From the NCBI RefSeq assembly GCF_002327105.1, contig NZ_CP023406.1, positions 1,612,001 to 1,676,000 of the forward strand: DNA of 64,000 bases. The letters run 5' to 3'. Below the pieces are notes generated by a model. The model was not told where the DNA came from, searched no databases, and saw nothing but the letters and a program-made list of their open reading frames with translations. The position numbers and the translations under genes were made by a program. Positions 39,084-49,315 of the stretch are shown here, in pieces (within the stretch, counting starts at the first letter, position 1; each line of letters starts with the position of its first letter). This DNA comes from Luteimonas chenhongjianii (GTDB lineage: Bacteria; Pseudomonadota; Gammaproteobacteria; Xanthomonadales; Xanthomonadaceae).

Positions 39084-39610
39084 GCGCGCGCGGCCACTGC
39101 ATCCTCTCGCACGGTTTCGAAAGCGGGCCGGACGCGACCAAGGTCACCGCGCTCGCCGCGGCCGCCGATCGCCTGGGCTGGAGCCATGAACGGCCCGACT
39201 ACACCGATCTCGACGGCAGGCGCGAGGTCAGCCCGCTCGGCGATGTCGCCGCGCGCGTCGAGCGGCTGCTGCGCCTGACGATGGATGCCGCGTCGCGCGG
39301 CCCGGTGGTGCTGGCCGGCTCGAGCCTGGGCGCCTGGATCGCCGGACATGTGTCGTTGCAGGTGCCGGTCGCCGGTCTGTTCCTGATGGCGCCACCGGTC
39401 CGGCTGGACGCCGCCCATCCGCTGCAGGCGGCCGCGGTGCCGCTTTCGGTGGTGCACGGCTGGGGCGATGAACTGATTCCGGCAAGCGACGTCGTCGGCT
39501 GGACCTGCGCCCGTCGCGGCCGGCTGCTGCTGGTCGACGACGACCACCGCCTGACCACGCATGTGGACGCGTCCGCGGATGCATTCGCGGCCCTGCTGCG
39601 CTCGCTTTGA
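39080..39610 (+). CDS. YqiA/UPF0227-like alpha/beta hydrolase
   Basis: A 176-residue alpha/beta hydrolase. The strand and oxyanion region is ILSHGFESGPDATKVTAL. The nucleophile elbow is VLAGSSLGAWIAGH, with Ser in GSSLG. VVHGWGDELIPASD carries the acid and VDDDHRLTTHVD the catalytic histidine. It is similar in size and layout to E. coli YqiA, an esterase. It overlaps the MOSC gene by ATGA, so the two are probably cotranslated. Substrate unknown. Confidence 0.82.
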   Translation: MSARGHCILSHGFESGPDATKVTALAAAADRLGWSHERPDYTDLDGRREVSPLGDVAARVERLLRLTMDAASRGPVVLAGSSLGAWIAGHVSLQVPVAGLFLMAPPVRLDAAHPLQAAAVPLSVVHGWGDELIPASDVVGWTCARRGRLLLVDDDHRLTTHVDASADAFAALLRSL

Positions 39611-39806
39611 CCGGCAGCGCGGTCCCCACACACTCTAGACTCCCTTTCGACGCCCGCGCCCGGGCCGGTTTTCCGCAGCCGCAAGGCTGGTCATTCAGCG
39701 CCCCAGCGGCGTCCATCGCAGCGGCACGACGCACACCCGGGAGCTTCCGCATACGGCGGGCACCACCGGGCAGCGGCGGCGGCTTCCAAGCACGATCCAG
39801 GTTCCC

Positions 39807-42014
39807 ATGAAATTTTTCGCCAGTTGCCCCAAGGGGCTCGAATATCTGCTCGTCGACGAGTTGCTCGCACTCGGCTGCGCGCATGCCACCGCCACCACCG
39901 CGGGCGCCAATGTCGAGGGCACGCTGCACGATGCCCAGCGCGCGGTGCTGTGGTCGCGCCTGGCCAGTCGCGTGCTGTGGCCGATCGCCGACTACGCCTG
40001 CGAGGACGAGGACGCGCTGTATGCCGGCGCCCGCGCGGTCGACTGGACCGCGCATCTCGATCCGTCGATGACGCTGGCGATCGATCCGCATGTCTCGGGC
40101 AGCGCCATCACGCATGCGCGCTACGCCGCGCAGCGGGTCAAGGACGCGATCGTCGACACCCTGCGCGAAGCGACCGGAGCGCGGCCGGATGTCGACGTCG
40201 AAGCGCCCGACCTGCGCCTGAGCCTGGTGGTGCGCAAGGGGCGCGCGATCCTGTCGGTCGATCTGGGCGGTGGCCCGCTGCACCGCCGTGGCTGGCGTCG
40301 TGCGCAGGGCGAAGCGCCATTGAAAGAGAATCTCGCCGCCGCGGTGCTGATGCGCGGCGGCTGGCCGGCCCTCTACCACGAGGGCGGCGCGCTGCTGGAC
40401 CCGATGTGCGGCAGCGGCACGCTGCTGATCGAAGGCGCGCTGATGGCCGCCGACGTCGCGCCGGGCCTGTCGCGCGATGGCGGTGCGGCGACGGCGGGTC
40501 GCGCGCCAAGCCGCTGGCTCGGTTTCGATAGCGCGCACTGGCAGACGCTGTGCGACGAAGCGCTCGCACGCGAGCGCAATGGACGCGAGCGCCTGCGCGC
40601 GGTGTTCTTCGGTCGCGACCTCGACCCGCACGCCATCCACGCCGCGCGCGAGAACTCGACGGCCGCCGGCCTGCGCGAGGCGATCGACTGGCAGATCGGC
40701 GACATCGCGACGCTGCAGGCGCCCGTGCCGCCTGCTTCGCAGGAAGACGCCGCACTCGCCGACTCGGTGAAGCGCGGTCTCGCCGTCTGCAATCCGCCCT
40801 ACGACGCGCGCCTGGCGGCGGATCCCGCGCTGTACCGCACGCTCGGCAACGCGCTTGCGCGCGCGGTGCCCGAATGGCGCGCGAGCCTGCTGTGCGGCGA
40901 TGCCGAGCTCGCGCACGCGACCGGCCTGCGCGCGAAAAAGAAATACCAGGTGTTCAACGGTGCCATCGAGTGCAGCCTGATCGTCTGCGACCCGGTGCGC
41001 CCGCCGCAGCGCGCCGCCAGCGAAGCCCCGGAAGAACTGGGCGAAGGCGCGAAGATGGTCGCCAACCGCCTGCGCAAGAACCTGCGCAAGTTCAAGGCCT
41101 GGCGCGAGCGCGAAGGCGTCACCTGCTACCGCGTCTACGACGCCGACCTGCCCGAATACGCGGCCGCGATCGATGTCTACATCCAGTCCGAGGCGGACGC
41201 CGGCGCAGACGGTACGCCGCTGTGGCTGCACATCCAGGAGTACGCGGCGCCGGCCGAGATTCCGGAAGCGGTGACGCGGCGGCGTTTCGGCGAGGTGCTC
41301 GCCGCCGCGCGCGACGTGTTCCGCATCCCGCGCGAACGCATTGCGGTCAAGACGCGTTCGAAGGGCAAGGGAGGCAGCAAGTACGGCCGCTTCGATGCGC
41401 GCCACGAGTTCCTGCTGGTCGACGAAGGCCGCGTGCACCTGCGCGTGAACCTGTTCGACTATCTCGATACCGGCCTGTTCCTCGATCATCGCCCGATGCG
41501 CCTGCGCATCGCCGAGGAGGCGGCCGATACGCGCTTCCTCAATCTGTTCGGCTACACCGGCGCGGCGACTGTGCACGCGGCCGGTGGCGGCGCGCGCACC
41601 ACGACCACCGTCGATCTGTCGGGCACCTACCTGCAGTGGTGCGCCGACAACCTCGCCGCAAACGGCTTCGGCGGCGCAAAGCATCGTCTGGTACAGGCGG
41701 ACGCCCTGCAGTGGCTGGAAGCCGAGACGGCGCAGTACGACCTGATCTTCTGCGACCCGCCGACGTTCTCGAACTCTGCGCGTGCCAAGGACTTCGACAT
41801 CCAGCGCGAGCACGTGCGCCTGCTCCAGGCCGCGGTCGCGCGCCTAGCGCCCGGCGGCGTGCTGTATTTCTCCAACAACTTCCGCCGCTTCAAGCTCGAC
41901 ACAGAAGCGGTGGGCGCCTTCGCCCACTGCGAGGACATCACCGCGGCCACCATCGCGCCGGACTTCGAACGCAACCCGCGCATCCATCGCGCCTGGCGCC
42001 TCACCGCGCGCTGA
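39807..42014 (+). CDS. rlmKL: Bifunctional 23S rRNA m2G2445/m7G2069 methyltransferase
   Basis: A 735-residue fusion as in E. coli RlmKL. The opening [20 protein letters not shown] is the start of the N-terminal THUMP/ferredoxin part. The RlmL methyltransferase has [20 protein letters not shown] and the catalytic [11 protein letters not shown]. The C-terminal RlmK part has [18 protein letters not shown] and [16 protein letters not shown]. The ATG at 39807 is the natural start. A 196-bp spacer separates it from the hydrolase gene. Confidence 0.94.
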   Translation: MKFFASCPKGLEYLLVDELLALGCAHATATTAGANVEGTLHDAQRAVLWSRLASRVLWPIADYACEDEDALYAGARAVDWTAHLDPSMTLAIDPHVSGSAITHARYAAQRVKDAIVDTLREATGARPDVDVEAPDLRLSLVVRKGRAILSVDLGGGPLHRRGWRRAQGEAPLKENLAAAVLMRGGWPALYHEGGALLDPMCGSGTLLIEGALMAADVAPGLSRDGGAATAGRAPSRWLGFDSAHWQTLCDEALARERNGRERLRAVFFGRDLDPHAIHAARENSTAAGLREAIDWQIGDIATLQAPVPPASQEDAALADSVKRGLAVCNPPYDARLAADPALYRTLGNALARAVPEWRASLLCGDAELAHATGLRAKKKYQVFNGAIECSLIVCDPVRPPQRAASEAPEELGEGAKMVANRLRKNLRKFKAWREREGVTCYRVYDADLPEYAAAIDVYIQSEADAGADGTPLWLHIQEYAAPAEIPEAVTRRRFGEVLAAARDVFRIPRERIAVKTRSKGKGGSKYGRFDARHEFLLVDEGRVHLRVNLFDYLDTGLFLDHRPMRLRIAEEAADTRFLNLFGYTGAATVHAAGGGARTTTTVDLSGTYLQWCADNLAANGFGGAKHRLVQADALQWLEAETAQYDLIFCDPPTFSNSARAKDFDIQREHVRLLQAAVARLAPGGVLYFSNNFRRFKLDTEAVGAFAHCEDITAATIAPDFERNPRIHRAWRLTAR

Positions 42015-42342
42015 GGCGGGGAATTCCCCGTTCCGCGGGTGATCCGCCATCGCCTCCGCGCGACCGGCTCTGCCGCAACCGTGCTGCGCGCTGACGGCCG
42101 CCGCTGTTCGCAGCGCGGTGGCCCCGGCCCCGCGGCGTGCCTGCGTCGAGCCCCTGCGGCAGATGGAGCAGGCGCCGGACCGATGTCGCTCTTCCGGTCC
42201 GGAGCCGGCAAGCCCCGCCCGCTCGCTGCCATCGACGGCAATACGGCGTTGCTGCATGGCGGAAACCTGCGTTCCACCTGCGCAAGTGGAATCCCGCCGC
42301 GATAGACGCATCTTTGGGCTCAGTCCAGACAGGAGTCACCCG
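42015..42342. other. Intergenic region without a recognised gene
   Basis: 328 bp between rlmKL and the pirin gene. Long + strand frames here are GC-rich, have no conserved motifs, and are extensions of the downstream frame. I see no RNA gene. The last 25 bp hold the pirin ribosome-binding site (CAGGAG near 42330). Confidence 0.5.
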
Positions 42343-43197
42343 ATGACCGAGACCACTGCCGCCACCCGGATCATCCGCCACGTGCGTGGCATGCCCGCCA
42401 GCGATGGCGCGGGCGTCAAGCTCACGCGCGTGATCGGCACGCCCGAACTGCCCGATCTCGACCCGTTCCTGTTGCTCGACGAGTTCGGCACCGATCACGC
42501 CGAGGATTATCTGGCCGGCTTCCCCGACCATCCGCATCGCGGCTTCGAGACCGTGACCTACATGCTCGACGGACGCATGCGCCATCGCGACAACCACGGC
42601 AACGAGGGGCTGCTGGTGCCCGGCAGCGTGCAGTGGATGACGGCGGGGCGGGGGCTGGTGCATTCGGAAATGCCCGAGCAGGAAGCCGGACGCATGCGTG
42701 GTTTCCAGCTGTGGGTGAACCTGCCGGCCCGCGACAAGATGACCGCGCCGAAGTACCAGGAATTCGCGCCGGAGCGCATTCCGGTGGTCGCGGCCGGTGA
42801 AGGCGTCTCGGTGAAGGTGATCGCCGGTGTGGTCGACGGTGTCGAGGGCCCGATTGCACAGCCGGCAACGGATCCGATCTACCTCGACATCACCCTGGCG
42901 CCCGGTGCGAACTGGCGATACGGACTCCCCGAGGGACACAACGCATTCGCCTATGCGTTCGAAGGCGATGTCCATGTGGGCGAGGGCGAGGCGGCACGCA
43001 CGCTCTCGTCGCAGGAGCTGGCGGTGCTCGGCGGCGGCGCGCGCCTGGCCGTGCACGCCGGCGATGCCGGCGCGCACTTGATCCTGGTTGCGGGTCGGCC
43101 GCTGCGCGAACCGGTTGCGCGCCACGGGCCTTTCGTCATGAACACCCGCGAAGAACTCATGCAGGCGTTCGTGGATTTCCAGCAGGGACGCTTCTGA
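42343..43197 (+). CDS. Pirin-family cupin, copy A
   Basis: A 284-residue bicupin. The N-terminal cupin metal-ligand histidines are in DHPHRGFETVTYMLDG and the GRGLVHSEMP region, the His-x-His...His-x-Glu arrangement of pirins that have quercetin 2,3-dioxygenase-like activity. SVQWMTAGRGLVHSEM and MRGFQLWVNLPA are typical. The ATG at 42343 follows CAGGAG at good spacing. It sits less than 0.7 kb from a second pirin on the opposite strand; the two are only partly similar. The physiological substrate is unknown. Confidence 0.87.
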   Translation: MTETTAATRIIRHVRGMPASDGAGVKLTRVIGTPELPDLDPFLLLDEFGTDHAEDYLAGFPDHPHRGFETVTYMLDGRMRHRDNHGNEGLLVPGSVQWMTAGRGLVHSEMPEQEAGRMRGFQLWVNLPARDKMTAPKYQEFAPERIPVVAAGEGVSVKVIAGVVDGVEGPIAQPATDPIYLDITLAPGANWRYGLPEGHNAFAYAFEGDVHVGEGEAARTLSSQELAVLGGGARLAVHAGDAGAHLILVAGRPLREPVARHGPFVMNTREELMQAFVDFQQGRF

Positions 43198-43327
43198 GCG
43201 CACGCTGCCCGGCCCCAGGTCCGGGGCGGGCAGGTCGGCTGGGCGGCGTCCCGTGCGCCCGCACCGCCGCTGCACAAGCGCAGAAGACGGGCCGGCACCC
43301 CCGATCGAGCGTCTACTTACCGGGCGT

Positions 43328-43777
43328 CTACTTGCTGCCCAGCCGCACGTCAGAAAAATGCAGCGCCTCGGCATCCCGAAGCGAGCGTGCCAGCGCCGCC
43401 TCGTCGTTCGCGCGCACGATGATGTGCGCGTAGTCGCCGGTGGGCAGTTCGAGCAGTGTCTCGCGCACCATCGTGCCGGTCATCAGATCGTTGTCGGGCG
43501 CGTGCCACCAGGTCGGATTGCCGTCGATGGTCACCCGACCACCCGTCCGGTCGACACGGCGCGGCTTGAACGTTGCGGTGCGGCCCAGGGTCACCGCGAA
43601 GGCCTGGTTCCCGTTCGCGTCGACTGCTCGGCAGAACACGAAATCGGGTCCGAGCTGCGCTTCCCAGCGCACGCTGGAATCGGGCGGCAATTGCGGGCAA
43701 TCGTTGGCGGTCTGGGCCTGCGCCACCCCGGCGCAGAGCAGCGCGCCCAACAGCGCGAGCGGTCGGATCGGAAGCAT
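43328..43777 (-). CDS. Small secreted protein, function unknown
   Basis: A 149-residue protein with a signal peptide (about residues 1-21, ending AGVAQAQ). The mature part has a cysteine in TANDCPQLP and another in VFCRAVD, and recurring beta-type segments (TFKPRRVDRTGGRVTIDG, YAHIIVRAND). I do not recognise the family. The ATG at 43777 has a GGGGGAC purine run just upstream. It lies between two pirin genes, 79 bp from the convergent-side pirin. Confidence 0.55.
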   Translation of the reverse strand: MLPIRPLALLGALLCAGVAQAQTANDCPQLPPDSSVRWEAQLGPDFVFCRAVDANGNQAFAVTLGRTATFKPRRVDRTGGRVTIDGNPTWWHAPDNDLMTGTMVRETLLELPTGDYAHIIVRANDEAALARSLRDAEALHFSDVRLGSK

Positions 43778-43856
43778 GGTCGTTGTCCCCCTGTGACACG
43801 AATCAAGACCATACGCCGGCGTGCCCGGCCAAGTGAGGTCTGTTGTGTGACTCACG

Positions 43857-44723
43857 TCACCTTTCCGGCAACGGGATGAATTCCGGATCGCCCGCCACGC
43901 TGCCGAAACGCCCTGCGCGCCAGTCGTCCTTGGCCTGTTCGATACGCTCCTTGGACGAGGACACGAAGTTCCACCACAGATGGCGTGGGCCATCGAGCGG
44001 CTCACCGCCGAAGAGCATCGCCTTGAGTGGCGTCTTCGCGCGGAGTCTCGCGTGGGCCCCCGCGTCGAGCACCGCCAGATGGCGGGCCGGCACGTCGGCG
44101 CCATCGAGCTGGGCCTCGCCTTCGAGCACATAAAGCGCACGTTCGGCGTGCGATGGCGGGAGCACCAACTCGCCATCGGCATCCAGATCCAGCGCCACAT
44201 TGAGCGTGTCGGAGAACACCCGCACCGGCGACTCTTCGCCGAACCCGCGACCCGCGATCACCCGTACCAATGCACCGTCGCGGCGGAATTGCGGCAGTGT
44301 CGAGGCCGGGTGGTGATGGAATTCGGGCGCCGTTTCCTCATGGCTCCTGGGCAGTGCCACCCAGGTCTGCATGCCGTGCAACGGGTGCTCGCCTTCGCGC
44401 AGCGCCAGCGGCGTGCGCTCGGCATGGGCGATGCCGCGGCCGGCGGTCATCCAGTTCACGTCCCCGGCGCTCACGTCCTGCGAATAGCCCAGCGTGTCGG
44501 CGTGATGGATGGTGCCTGACCACAGGAAGGTCACTGTTGCCAGGCCGATATGCGGGTGGGGCCGTACATCGATGCCCGCGCCCTTTTCGAAGATCGCCGG
44601 GCCCATGTGGTCGACGAACACGAACGGCCCGACGCTGCGCGCCTGCAGGGTGGGCACTGCGCGGCGTACTTCGAAGCCGCCGAGGTCGTGGCTGCGGGGA
44701 GAAATCAGCAAGGTCTTGGCCAT
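43857..44723 (-). CDS. Pirin-family cupin, copy B
   Basis: A 288-residue bicupin: IDVRPHPHIGLATVTFL gives the His-x-His ligands, NWMTAGRGIAHAER the His and Glu, and MQTWVALPRSHEET follows. The second cupin has LVLPPSHAERALYVLEGEAQ and LLFGGEPLD-like MLFGGEPLDGPRHLWWNFV. It differs from copy A across much of its length, so it is a distant paralogue rather than a recent duplicate. Iron- or metal-dependent dioxygenase or transcriptional cofactor roles are known for pirins; here neither is shown. Confidence 0.87.
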   Translation of the reverse strand: MAKTLLISPRSHDLGGFEVRRAVPTLQARSVGPFVFVDHMGPAIFEKGAGIDVRPHPHIGLATVTFLWSGTIHHADTLGYSQDVSAGDVNWMTAGRGIAHAERTPLALREGEHPLHGMQTWVALPRSHEETAPEFHHHPASTLPQFRRDGALVRVIAGRGFGEESPVRVFSDTLNVALDLDADGELVLPPSHAERALYVLEGEAQLDGADVPARHLAVLDAGAHARLRAKTPLKAMLFGGEPLDGPRHLWWNFVSSSKERIEQAKDDWRAGRFGSVAGDPEFIPLPER

Positions 44724-44811
44724 CCAGCGATACGGAAGGAGGCCAGCATGCCAGCGCACCGATTCGGGCGAGGACCCTCCACTGGGACGATTCGTTGCGC
44801 TGGACCGCGTC

Positions 44812-45324
44812 TCAGGCCAGGGCCAGGCCCGCGCGCCACGCCGCCAGCTTGGCATCGAAGTCCATCGCGGCATGCGCCGGACTGGTGGAGGGCAGGCGTT
44901 GCAGATCAGGCATCGACGTGAGTGTTGGCAGCACATGCCGGCGGAACAGCGTTTCCGCCGCAGCGCCGTTGAAACGCAGGCGGGTAATCGACGGATAGCG
45001 CGCCAGCAAAGCACCGACATCATTGGGAACCACGCTGGCCGCCTGGATCCGCGTATCCAGGCTGCCGGGCCGCACGCATTCGCCGATGACATCCCACAGC
45101 GCCACGCCCGCGTCGCCCAGGTGGCGCATCCGCTCCGCGTAGGGCAGGCCGGGGTCGAAGCCGAAGAGCGCGCCGACGATCGGCCAGAACAGATTGCGCG
45201 GGTGGGCGTAGTAGCGCCCGGCATCGAGCGATGCAAGTCCCGGCATGCTGCCGAGCACCAGCACGCGGGCACGCGAATCGGCGGCCGGCGCGAAGCTGCG
45301 CACGGCAGGGGCGTCTGGGGACAT
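44812..45324 (-). CDS. DNA-deoxyinosine (hypoxanthine) glycosylase, UDG superfamily
   Basis: A 170-residue UDG-superfamily glycosylase. Motif 1 is VLVLGSMPGLASLDAGRYYAHPRNLFW, and the C-terminal motif is LPSTSPAHAAMDFD. The GSMPG, YYAHPRNxFWP and PSTSPAxA patterns belong to the family-6/hypoxanthine-DNA-glycosylase group that removes deaminated adenine. Catalytic details differ from classical Ung, which has GQDPYH. The ATG at 45324 is preferred over one nine codons upstream. Confidence 0.82.
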   Translation of the reverse strand: MSPDAPAVRSFAPAADSRARVLVLGSMPGLASLDAGRYYAHPRNLFWPIVGALFGFDPGLPYAERMRHLGDAGVALWDVIGECVRPGSLDTRIQAASVVPNDVGALLARYPSITRLRFNGAAAETLFRRHVLPTLTSMPDLQRLPSTSPAHAAMDFDAKLAAWRAGLALA

Positions 45325-45711
45325 TCGACTGACTCGATCGGGACGGCGCATATCGAGGGCAGCTTATAGGCAGGGCGCTCCTGCGAGCGCTGGACGAATG
45401 GAGCGAAGGAAAGCTGCAGGTTCTCTGCGGGGCTCCCAGCCTTGGGGGCTTCTCGTCCGTGCGTTCGTGTATCCGGTGCGGGCGCGACGTCCACGGATGC
45501 TGTCGGTCCGGCGACACGTCCGCCGAACGCACCTGCCGTCGCCCCGTGCGGCGCACGGCGCTTTTTTGCGGCGAAAAATTCGTATTTGTGATTATGAAAT
45601 TATCTTCACGGGCGCAACGCTCCTTGCCGGATTTCGCCATTTGGTTGTGAGGTGGTCACCCCATCTTTCGGGCACCAAGCGATTGGTGATTTCCAACAGG
45701 AGTGATCAGCG
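45325..45711. other. Intergenic region with an AT-rich block
   Basis: 387 bp with clearly lower GC at 45560-45620 (GCGGCGAAAAATTCGTATTT and following) than anything nearby, which marks a probable promoter region for the barrel gene at 45712. A small stem, CCGTGC GGC GCACGG (45544-45558), followed by CGCTTTTTT looks terminator-like, though no + strand gene ends here. No RNA gene was identified. Confidence 0.5.
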
Positions 45712-46242
45712 ATGAGCAAGAACAAATTCCTCGCCACCTCTGTTCTCGCCGTAGTTCTGGGTGCCGCGTCCGTCGCCGCCCAGGCGGCCGAATCCATCGG
45801 CTTCTATGGCGGTGCCGGCGTGGGCCGGGCCGATTTCAACGCCCGGGCGGTGGATGACCACGACACCGGATACCAGCTGTTCGGTGGTTACCAGTTCCAT
45901 CCGAATTTCGGTGCCGAGCTGGCCTACACCGATTTCGGCAAGGCCGATGTGGGCGCGCACAAGGATGCAGTCGACGCCAACGCGGTGTCGCTGAGCCTGG
46001 TGGGCACGCTCCCCTTTACCGAGAAGTTCTCGGGTTACGCCAAGGCGGGCGTGAGCCGCTGGGATACCTCGGCGCACGTGGGCCCGTTCGGCTTCAAGGA
46101 CCACGGCACCGATCCGACCGCTGGCGTGGGCCTGCAGTACCGCTTCAACGACAAGGTCGCGCTGCGTAGCGAGTACAGCCGCTTCAACCTCGACGAAGGG
46201 CACACCAACATGGCCCAGGCCCAGGTGCGCTACGACTTCTGA
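45712..46242 (+). CDS. Small outer-membrane beta-barrel protein (OmpA/OmpW-like)
   Basis: A 176-residue secreted protein. The signal peptide is about 1-25 (…SVAAQAAE). The mature part alternates beta-strands with Gly/aromatic residues: SIGFYGGAGVGRADF, YQLFGGYQFHPNFGAELAYTDF, VSLSLVGTLPF and GLQYRFNDKVALRSEYSRF. It ends VRYDF, a terminal aromatic typical for BAM-folded barrels. It has no OmpA C-terminal peptidoglycan domain. CAGGAG lies 12 bp before the ATG. Its role is unknown. A strong inverted repeat follows. Confidence 0.8.
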   Translation: MSKNKFLATSVLAVVLGAASVAAQAAESIGFYGGAGVGRADFNARAVDDHDTGYQLFGGYQFHPNFGAELAYTDFGKADVGAHKDAVDANAVSLSLVGTLPFTEKFSGYAKAGVSRWDTSAHVGPFGFKDHGTDPTAGVGLQYRFNDKVALRSEYSRFNLDEGHTNMAQAQVRYDF

Positions 46243-46265
46243 TCGCTTGCGCGATCGGCGTCGCC

Positions 46266-46294
46266 ACGCAGGGCCGGCATTGCCGGCCCTGCGT
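46266..46294. terminator. Long hairpin after the beta-barrel gene
   Basis: The arms ACGCAGGGCCGGCA and TGCCGGCCCTGCGT form a perfect 14-bp inverted repeat starting 24 bp past the stop. It lacks a T tract, so termination is uncertain. Confidence 0.5.
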
Positions 46295-46867
46295 GCGTCT
46301 GCGCCTGGCGCGGGCGCGGCGGGATGCGTCGCGGGCGATGTCCGGTGATGTCCGTCGGAATGGGCTGAGCAAGCAATACAAACGGCGGAGCCCCAGCGGG
46401 GATTTCCGACGGCGGGTCGACCGTCTGTCGCAAGCGGATGCGCCGGGCTGGATCTAGCCTGAGCGTGTCATCCGGCACAGGACGGTGCGCGTGTTGCGAC
46501 GCAAGCGAGGAGGGCGCGTCCCTCGACCGAGTCGGGCTGGAGCAGATGCTTCTGCCTTGCCGGCGCGGCACTTTCGGGGGCGGGCAGGAGCGATATGCAT
46601 GTTCGGTCCGGCTTGGCCTGCATGGTTCGGTACCGCGGGTTCATCCTCGGGCAATGGCGATCGTCGCCCGTCCGCGCGGAGCTGTGGACATCGCCTGCAG
46701 CGCGCCTCCATGCGTGGTCTACCCGAGCTCGTGCACGGCATCCACGCATTGCTGGCGCATCCCGGCCGGGCCGGGTCCGTCACGAGGCCAATCTGCGGCG
46801 GCATCCCGAGCCGCGTCGCGAACCCCATGATCCACAGCGGGTTCCTGCCGGCTGCGGGCGCTGGCGC
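46295..46867. other. Intergenic region without a recognised gene
   Basis: 573 bp before comEC. The comEC reading frame stays open far upstream, but those residues (Arg/Ala/Pro-rich) have no ComEC similarity. No other coding motif or RNA gene is visible. Confidence 0.5.
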
Positions 46868-49288
46868 ATGCGAACCGCATCACCGGTGGCCCGGCGCATG
46901 ATCCGCGCGCTGACGCCGGGCATCGGGCTTGCGGTGTCGGCGGCGCTGGTGCTCGGGGCCAGCCTGTGCCTGCAGCTGCCGCGATTGCCGCCGTGGTGGC
47001 TGATGGCGCTGGCGCTGCCGATTGCACTGCTGGCGTGGGTCTGGCAGCGCGGCCTGGGGAGGCTGGCCGGCGCGTTGGTGTTCGGCGTGGCCCTGTGCGG
47101 ACTGCATGCGGCGCACGCCTTGTCCGTGCAATTGCCGGCCACCATGGAGCGTGGCGATTTCGCGATCAGCGGGCAGGTCGTCGAACTGCCGGTGCATGAG
47201 CCTCAGCGCACCGCGTTCGTATTCCGGGTCGACAGCGGAGCCGCCGTGCCTGCCGCCTTGCGCGGTCGGCTGCTGCGGCTGTCCTGGTACGACGACCGTC
47301 GCGAAGGCCCTGATTCGCGCCGGGCGTTGCTTTCGGCAGGCAGCCGCTGGGCGTTCACTGTGCGTCTGCGCGCGCCGCGCGGGCTGCGCAACCCCGGCTG
47401 GTTCGACAGCGAGAAACGCGCGATGGCGAGCCGGCTGTCCGCGGTCGGTTACGTGCGCGCGGGTGAGCCGGTCGAACGTATCGCTGCCGGGAGCGGCGTC
47501 GATGCCTGGCGTGACGTCGTGGCGGAACGCATCGATAGCGCTGTGCCGAGCGATGCATCGCGCTTCGTGCGTGCGCTGGCGATCGGCGACACGCGCGGGC
47601 TGGGCGATCTGGACTGGGAGGCCTTGCGCGCCACCGGGCTGACCCATCTGGTCGCCATTTCCGGCTTCCACGTCGGCATGGTGGCGGGTTTCTTCGCGCT
47701 GCTGGCGACCGGCGCGTGGTGGTGTCTGCCGTGGCTGGGCCGCGCCCTGCCGCGCCCCCAGGCGGCGGCCCTGGTCGCGCTGGCGGGCGGCGCGGTATAT
47801 GCGGCGGTGGCCGGGTGGGAGCTGCCCACCGTGCGTACCGTGCTGATGATCGCGGTGGTCGTGGTGGCGCGCCTGGCGCGCCGGAATCTGCGCGTCGCCG
47901 ATGCACTTGCCTATGCGGCGGCGGCCGTGGTGCTGGTCGATCCGATGGCGGTGTCGTCGGCCGGCTTCTGGCTCAGCTTCGCCGGTGTCGCCTGGCTGGT
48001 CTGGTGCCTGCCCGATGCGCGCGGACGCTCGAAGCTGGGTGCCCTGGTGGCGGCGCAGTGGGTGGCGACGATCGGCCTGCTGCCGCTCACTGCGGTGCTG
48101 TTCGGCCAGGCTTCGCTGGCCGGGCCGCTCGCCAATCTGGTGGCGATTCCCTGGTGGAGCCTCGTGGTGGTGCCCCTGGCCCTCGTAGGCACCGGACTGG
48201 AGGCCCTGCATGCGGGCGCGGGCGACTGGGCCTGGCGCGCCGCGGGCCGGGCGTTCGACCTGTCATGGCCGCTGTTCGACCGCCTGGCCGCAAGCGAGTT
48301 GTCGCTGTGGTGGTTGCCCGAGCCGCACTGGCTCGCGCTCCCGCTGGCAATGCTGGCGGCGTTCTGGATGCTGCTTCCGCATGGCGTGCCGGGCAAGGGA
48401 CTCGCCATGCTGTTGTGGCTGCCTCTGCTGTGGCCGGACCGGCAGCTCCCGCGCCACGGCGAGGCCGAACTGGCGGTGCTCGATGTCGGCCAGGGGCTGG
48501 CAGTGCTCGTTCGCACCGCGCGGCATGCGGTGCTCTACGACACCGGCCCCGCGGTACCGCAGGCCTACGACGCCGGCGAGCGGGTCGTGGTGCCGGCGCT
48601 GCAGGCGCTCGGGGTGCGCCGGCTCGATGCGATCGTCGTCAGCCATGGCGACGCCGACCACGCCGGCGGCTTCGGCGCGGTGCAGCGACGCTTCGCCGCG
48701 CCGGTGGTGTTCACCCCGCAATGGGATCGCGTGCCGGGCGCATCGCCGTGCCTGGTTGGCGGTGGATGGGAGATGGATGGCGTGAGGTTCCGCTTCCTGC
48801 ACCCGGACCTGCATTTCCCGGCGTTCCGCAACCCGTCGAGCTGCGTACTGCGGGTCGAGACCGCCCATGGCGCAGCGCTGCTGCCGGGCGATATCGACGC
48901 GGTCGTCGAACGGCTGCTGGTGCGGCGCGAGCCGGAAGCCTTCGCAGCCGACATCGTGGTGGCCGCGCACCACGGCAGCCGGACTTCGTCCGATCCGGCC
49001 CTTGTGCGGGCCAGCGGTGCCCGGGTGGTCGTGATGTCGGCCGGCCATGGCAGCCGCTTCGGCCATCCGCACGAAGCGGTCGTCACGCGCTGGCGCGAGG
49101 CCGGAGCCGCCGTCGGCACCACCGCCGGTGGCGGCGCGACCCGGCTGCGGCTGCAGGCCGGTGGCCCCGCTGTCGTCCAGCAGCGGACGCATCGCTGGCG
49201 GCTCTGGGACGCCGTGCAGCAGGCCGATGCACGCGCTGCGCGGACCGGGGCCGCCGCGCGGGCTGGGCTATCCTATTCGCCGGACTGA
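46868..49288 (+). CDS. comEC: ComEC/Rec2 DNA-uptake channel protein
   Basis: ComEC carries single-stranded DNA across the inner membrane during natural transformation. With the ATG at 46868 the protein is 806 residues; the next ATG at 46898 is equally plausible. Order: N-terminal membrane segments; a soluble domain; the Competence membrane core with LTHLVAISGFHVGMVAGFF; and a metallo-beta-lactamase-like C-terminus with VLDVGQGLAVLV, VVSHGDADHAGGF (HxDxDH) and IVVAAHHGSRTS. The presence suggests competence, but the remaining pilus genes are outside this window. It heads the exbB-exbD-msbA run. Confidence 0.92.
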   Translation: MRTASPVARRMIRALTPGIGLAVSAALVLGASLCLQLPRLPPWWLMALALPIALLAWVWQRGLGRLAGALVFGVALCGLHAAHALSVQLPATMERGDFAISGQVVELPVHEPQRTAFVFRVDSGAAVPAALRGRLLRLSWYDDRREGPDSRRALLSAGSRWAFTVRLRAPRGLRNPGWFDSEKRAMASRLSAVGYVRAGEPVERIAAGSGVDAWRDVVAERIDSAVPSDASRFVRALAIGDTRGLGDLDWEALRATGLTHLVAISGFHVGMVAGFFALLATGAWWCLPWLGRALPRPQAAALVALAGGAVYAAVAGWELPTVRTVLMIAVVVVARLARRNLRVADALAYAAAAVVLVDPMAVSSAGFWLSFAGVAWLVWCLPDARGRSKLGALVAAQWVATIGLLPLTAVLFGQASLAGPLANLVAIPWWSLVVVPLALVGTGLEALHAGAGDWAWRAAGRAFDLSWPLFDRLAASELSLWWLPEPHWLALPLAMLAAFWMLLPHGVPGKGLAMLLWLPLLWPDRQLPRHGEAELAVLDVGQGLAVLVRTARHAVLYDTGPAVPQAYDAGERVVVPALQALGVRRLDAIVVSHGDADHAGGFGAVQRRFAAPVVFTPQWDRVPGASPCLVGGGWEMDGVRFRFLHPDLHFPAFRNPSSCVLRVETAHGAALLPGDIDAVVERLLVRREPEAFAADIVVAAHHGSRTSSDPALVRASGARVVVMSAGHGSRFGHPHEAVVTRWREAGAAVGTTAGGGATRLRLQAGGPAVVQQRTHRWRLWDAVQQADARAARTGAAARAGLSYSPD

Positions 49289-49315
49289 AGACGGCCATCG
49301 GCCGAAGGGGTAGGC

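Noticed and set aside
39228..41813. 861-residue frame antisense to rlmKL
   Set aside because: Shadow frame of a GC-rich gene with no recognisable domains.
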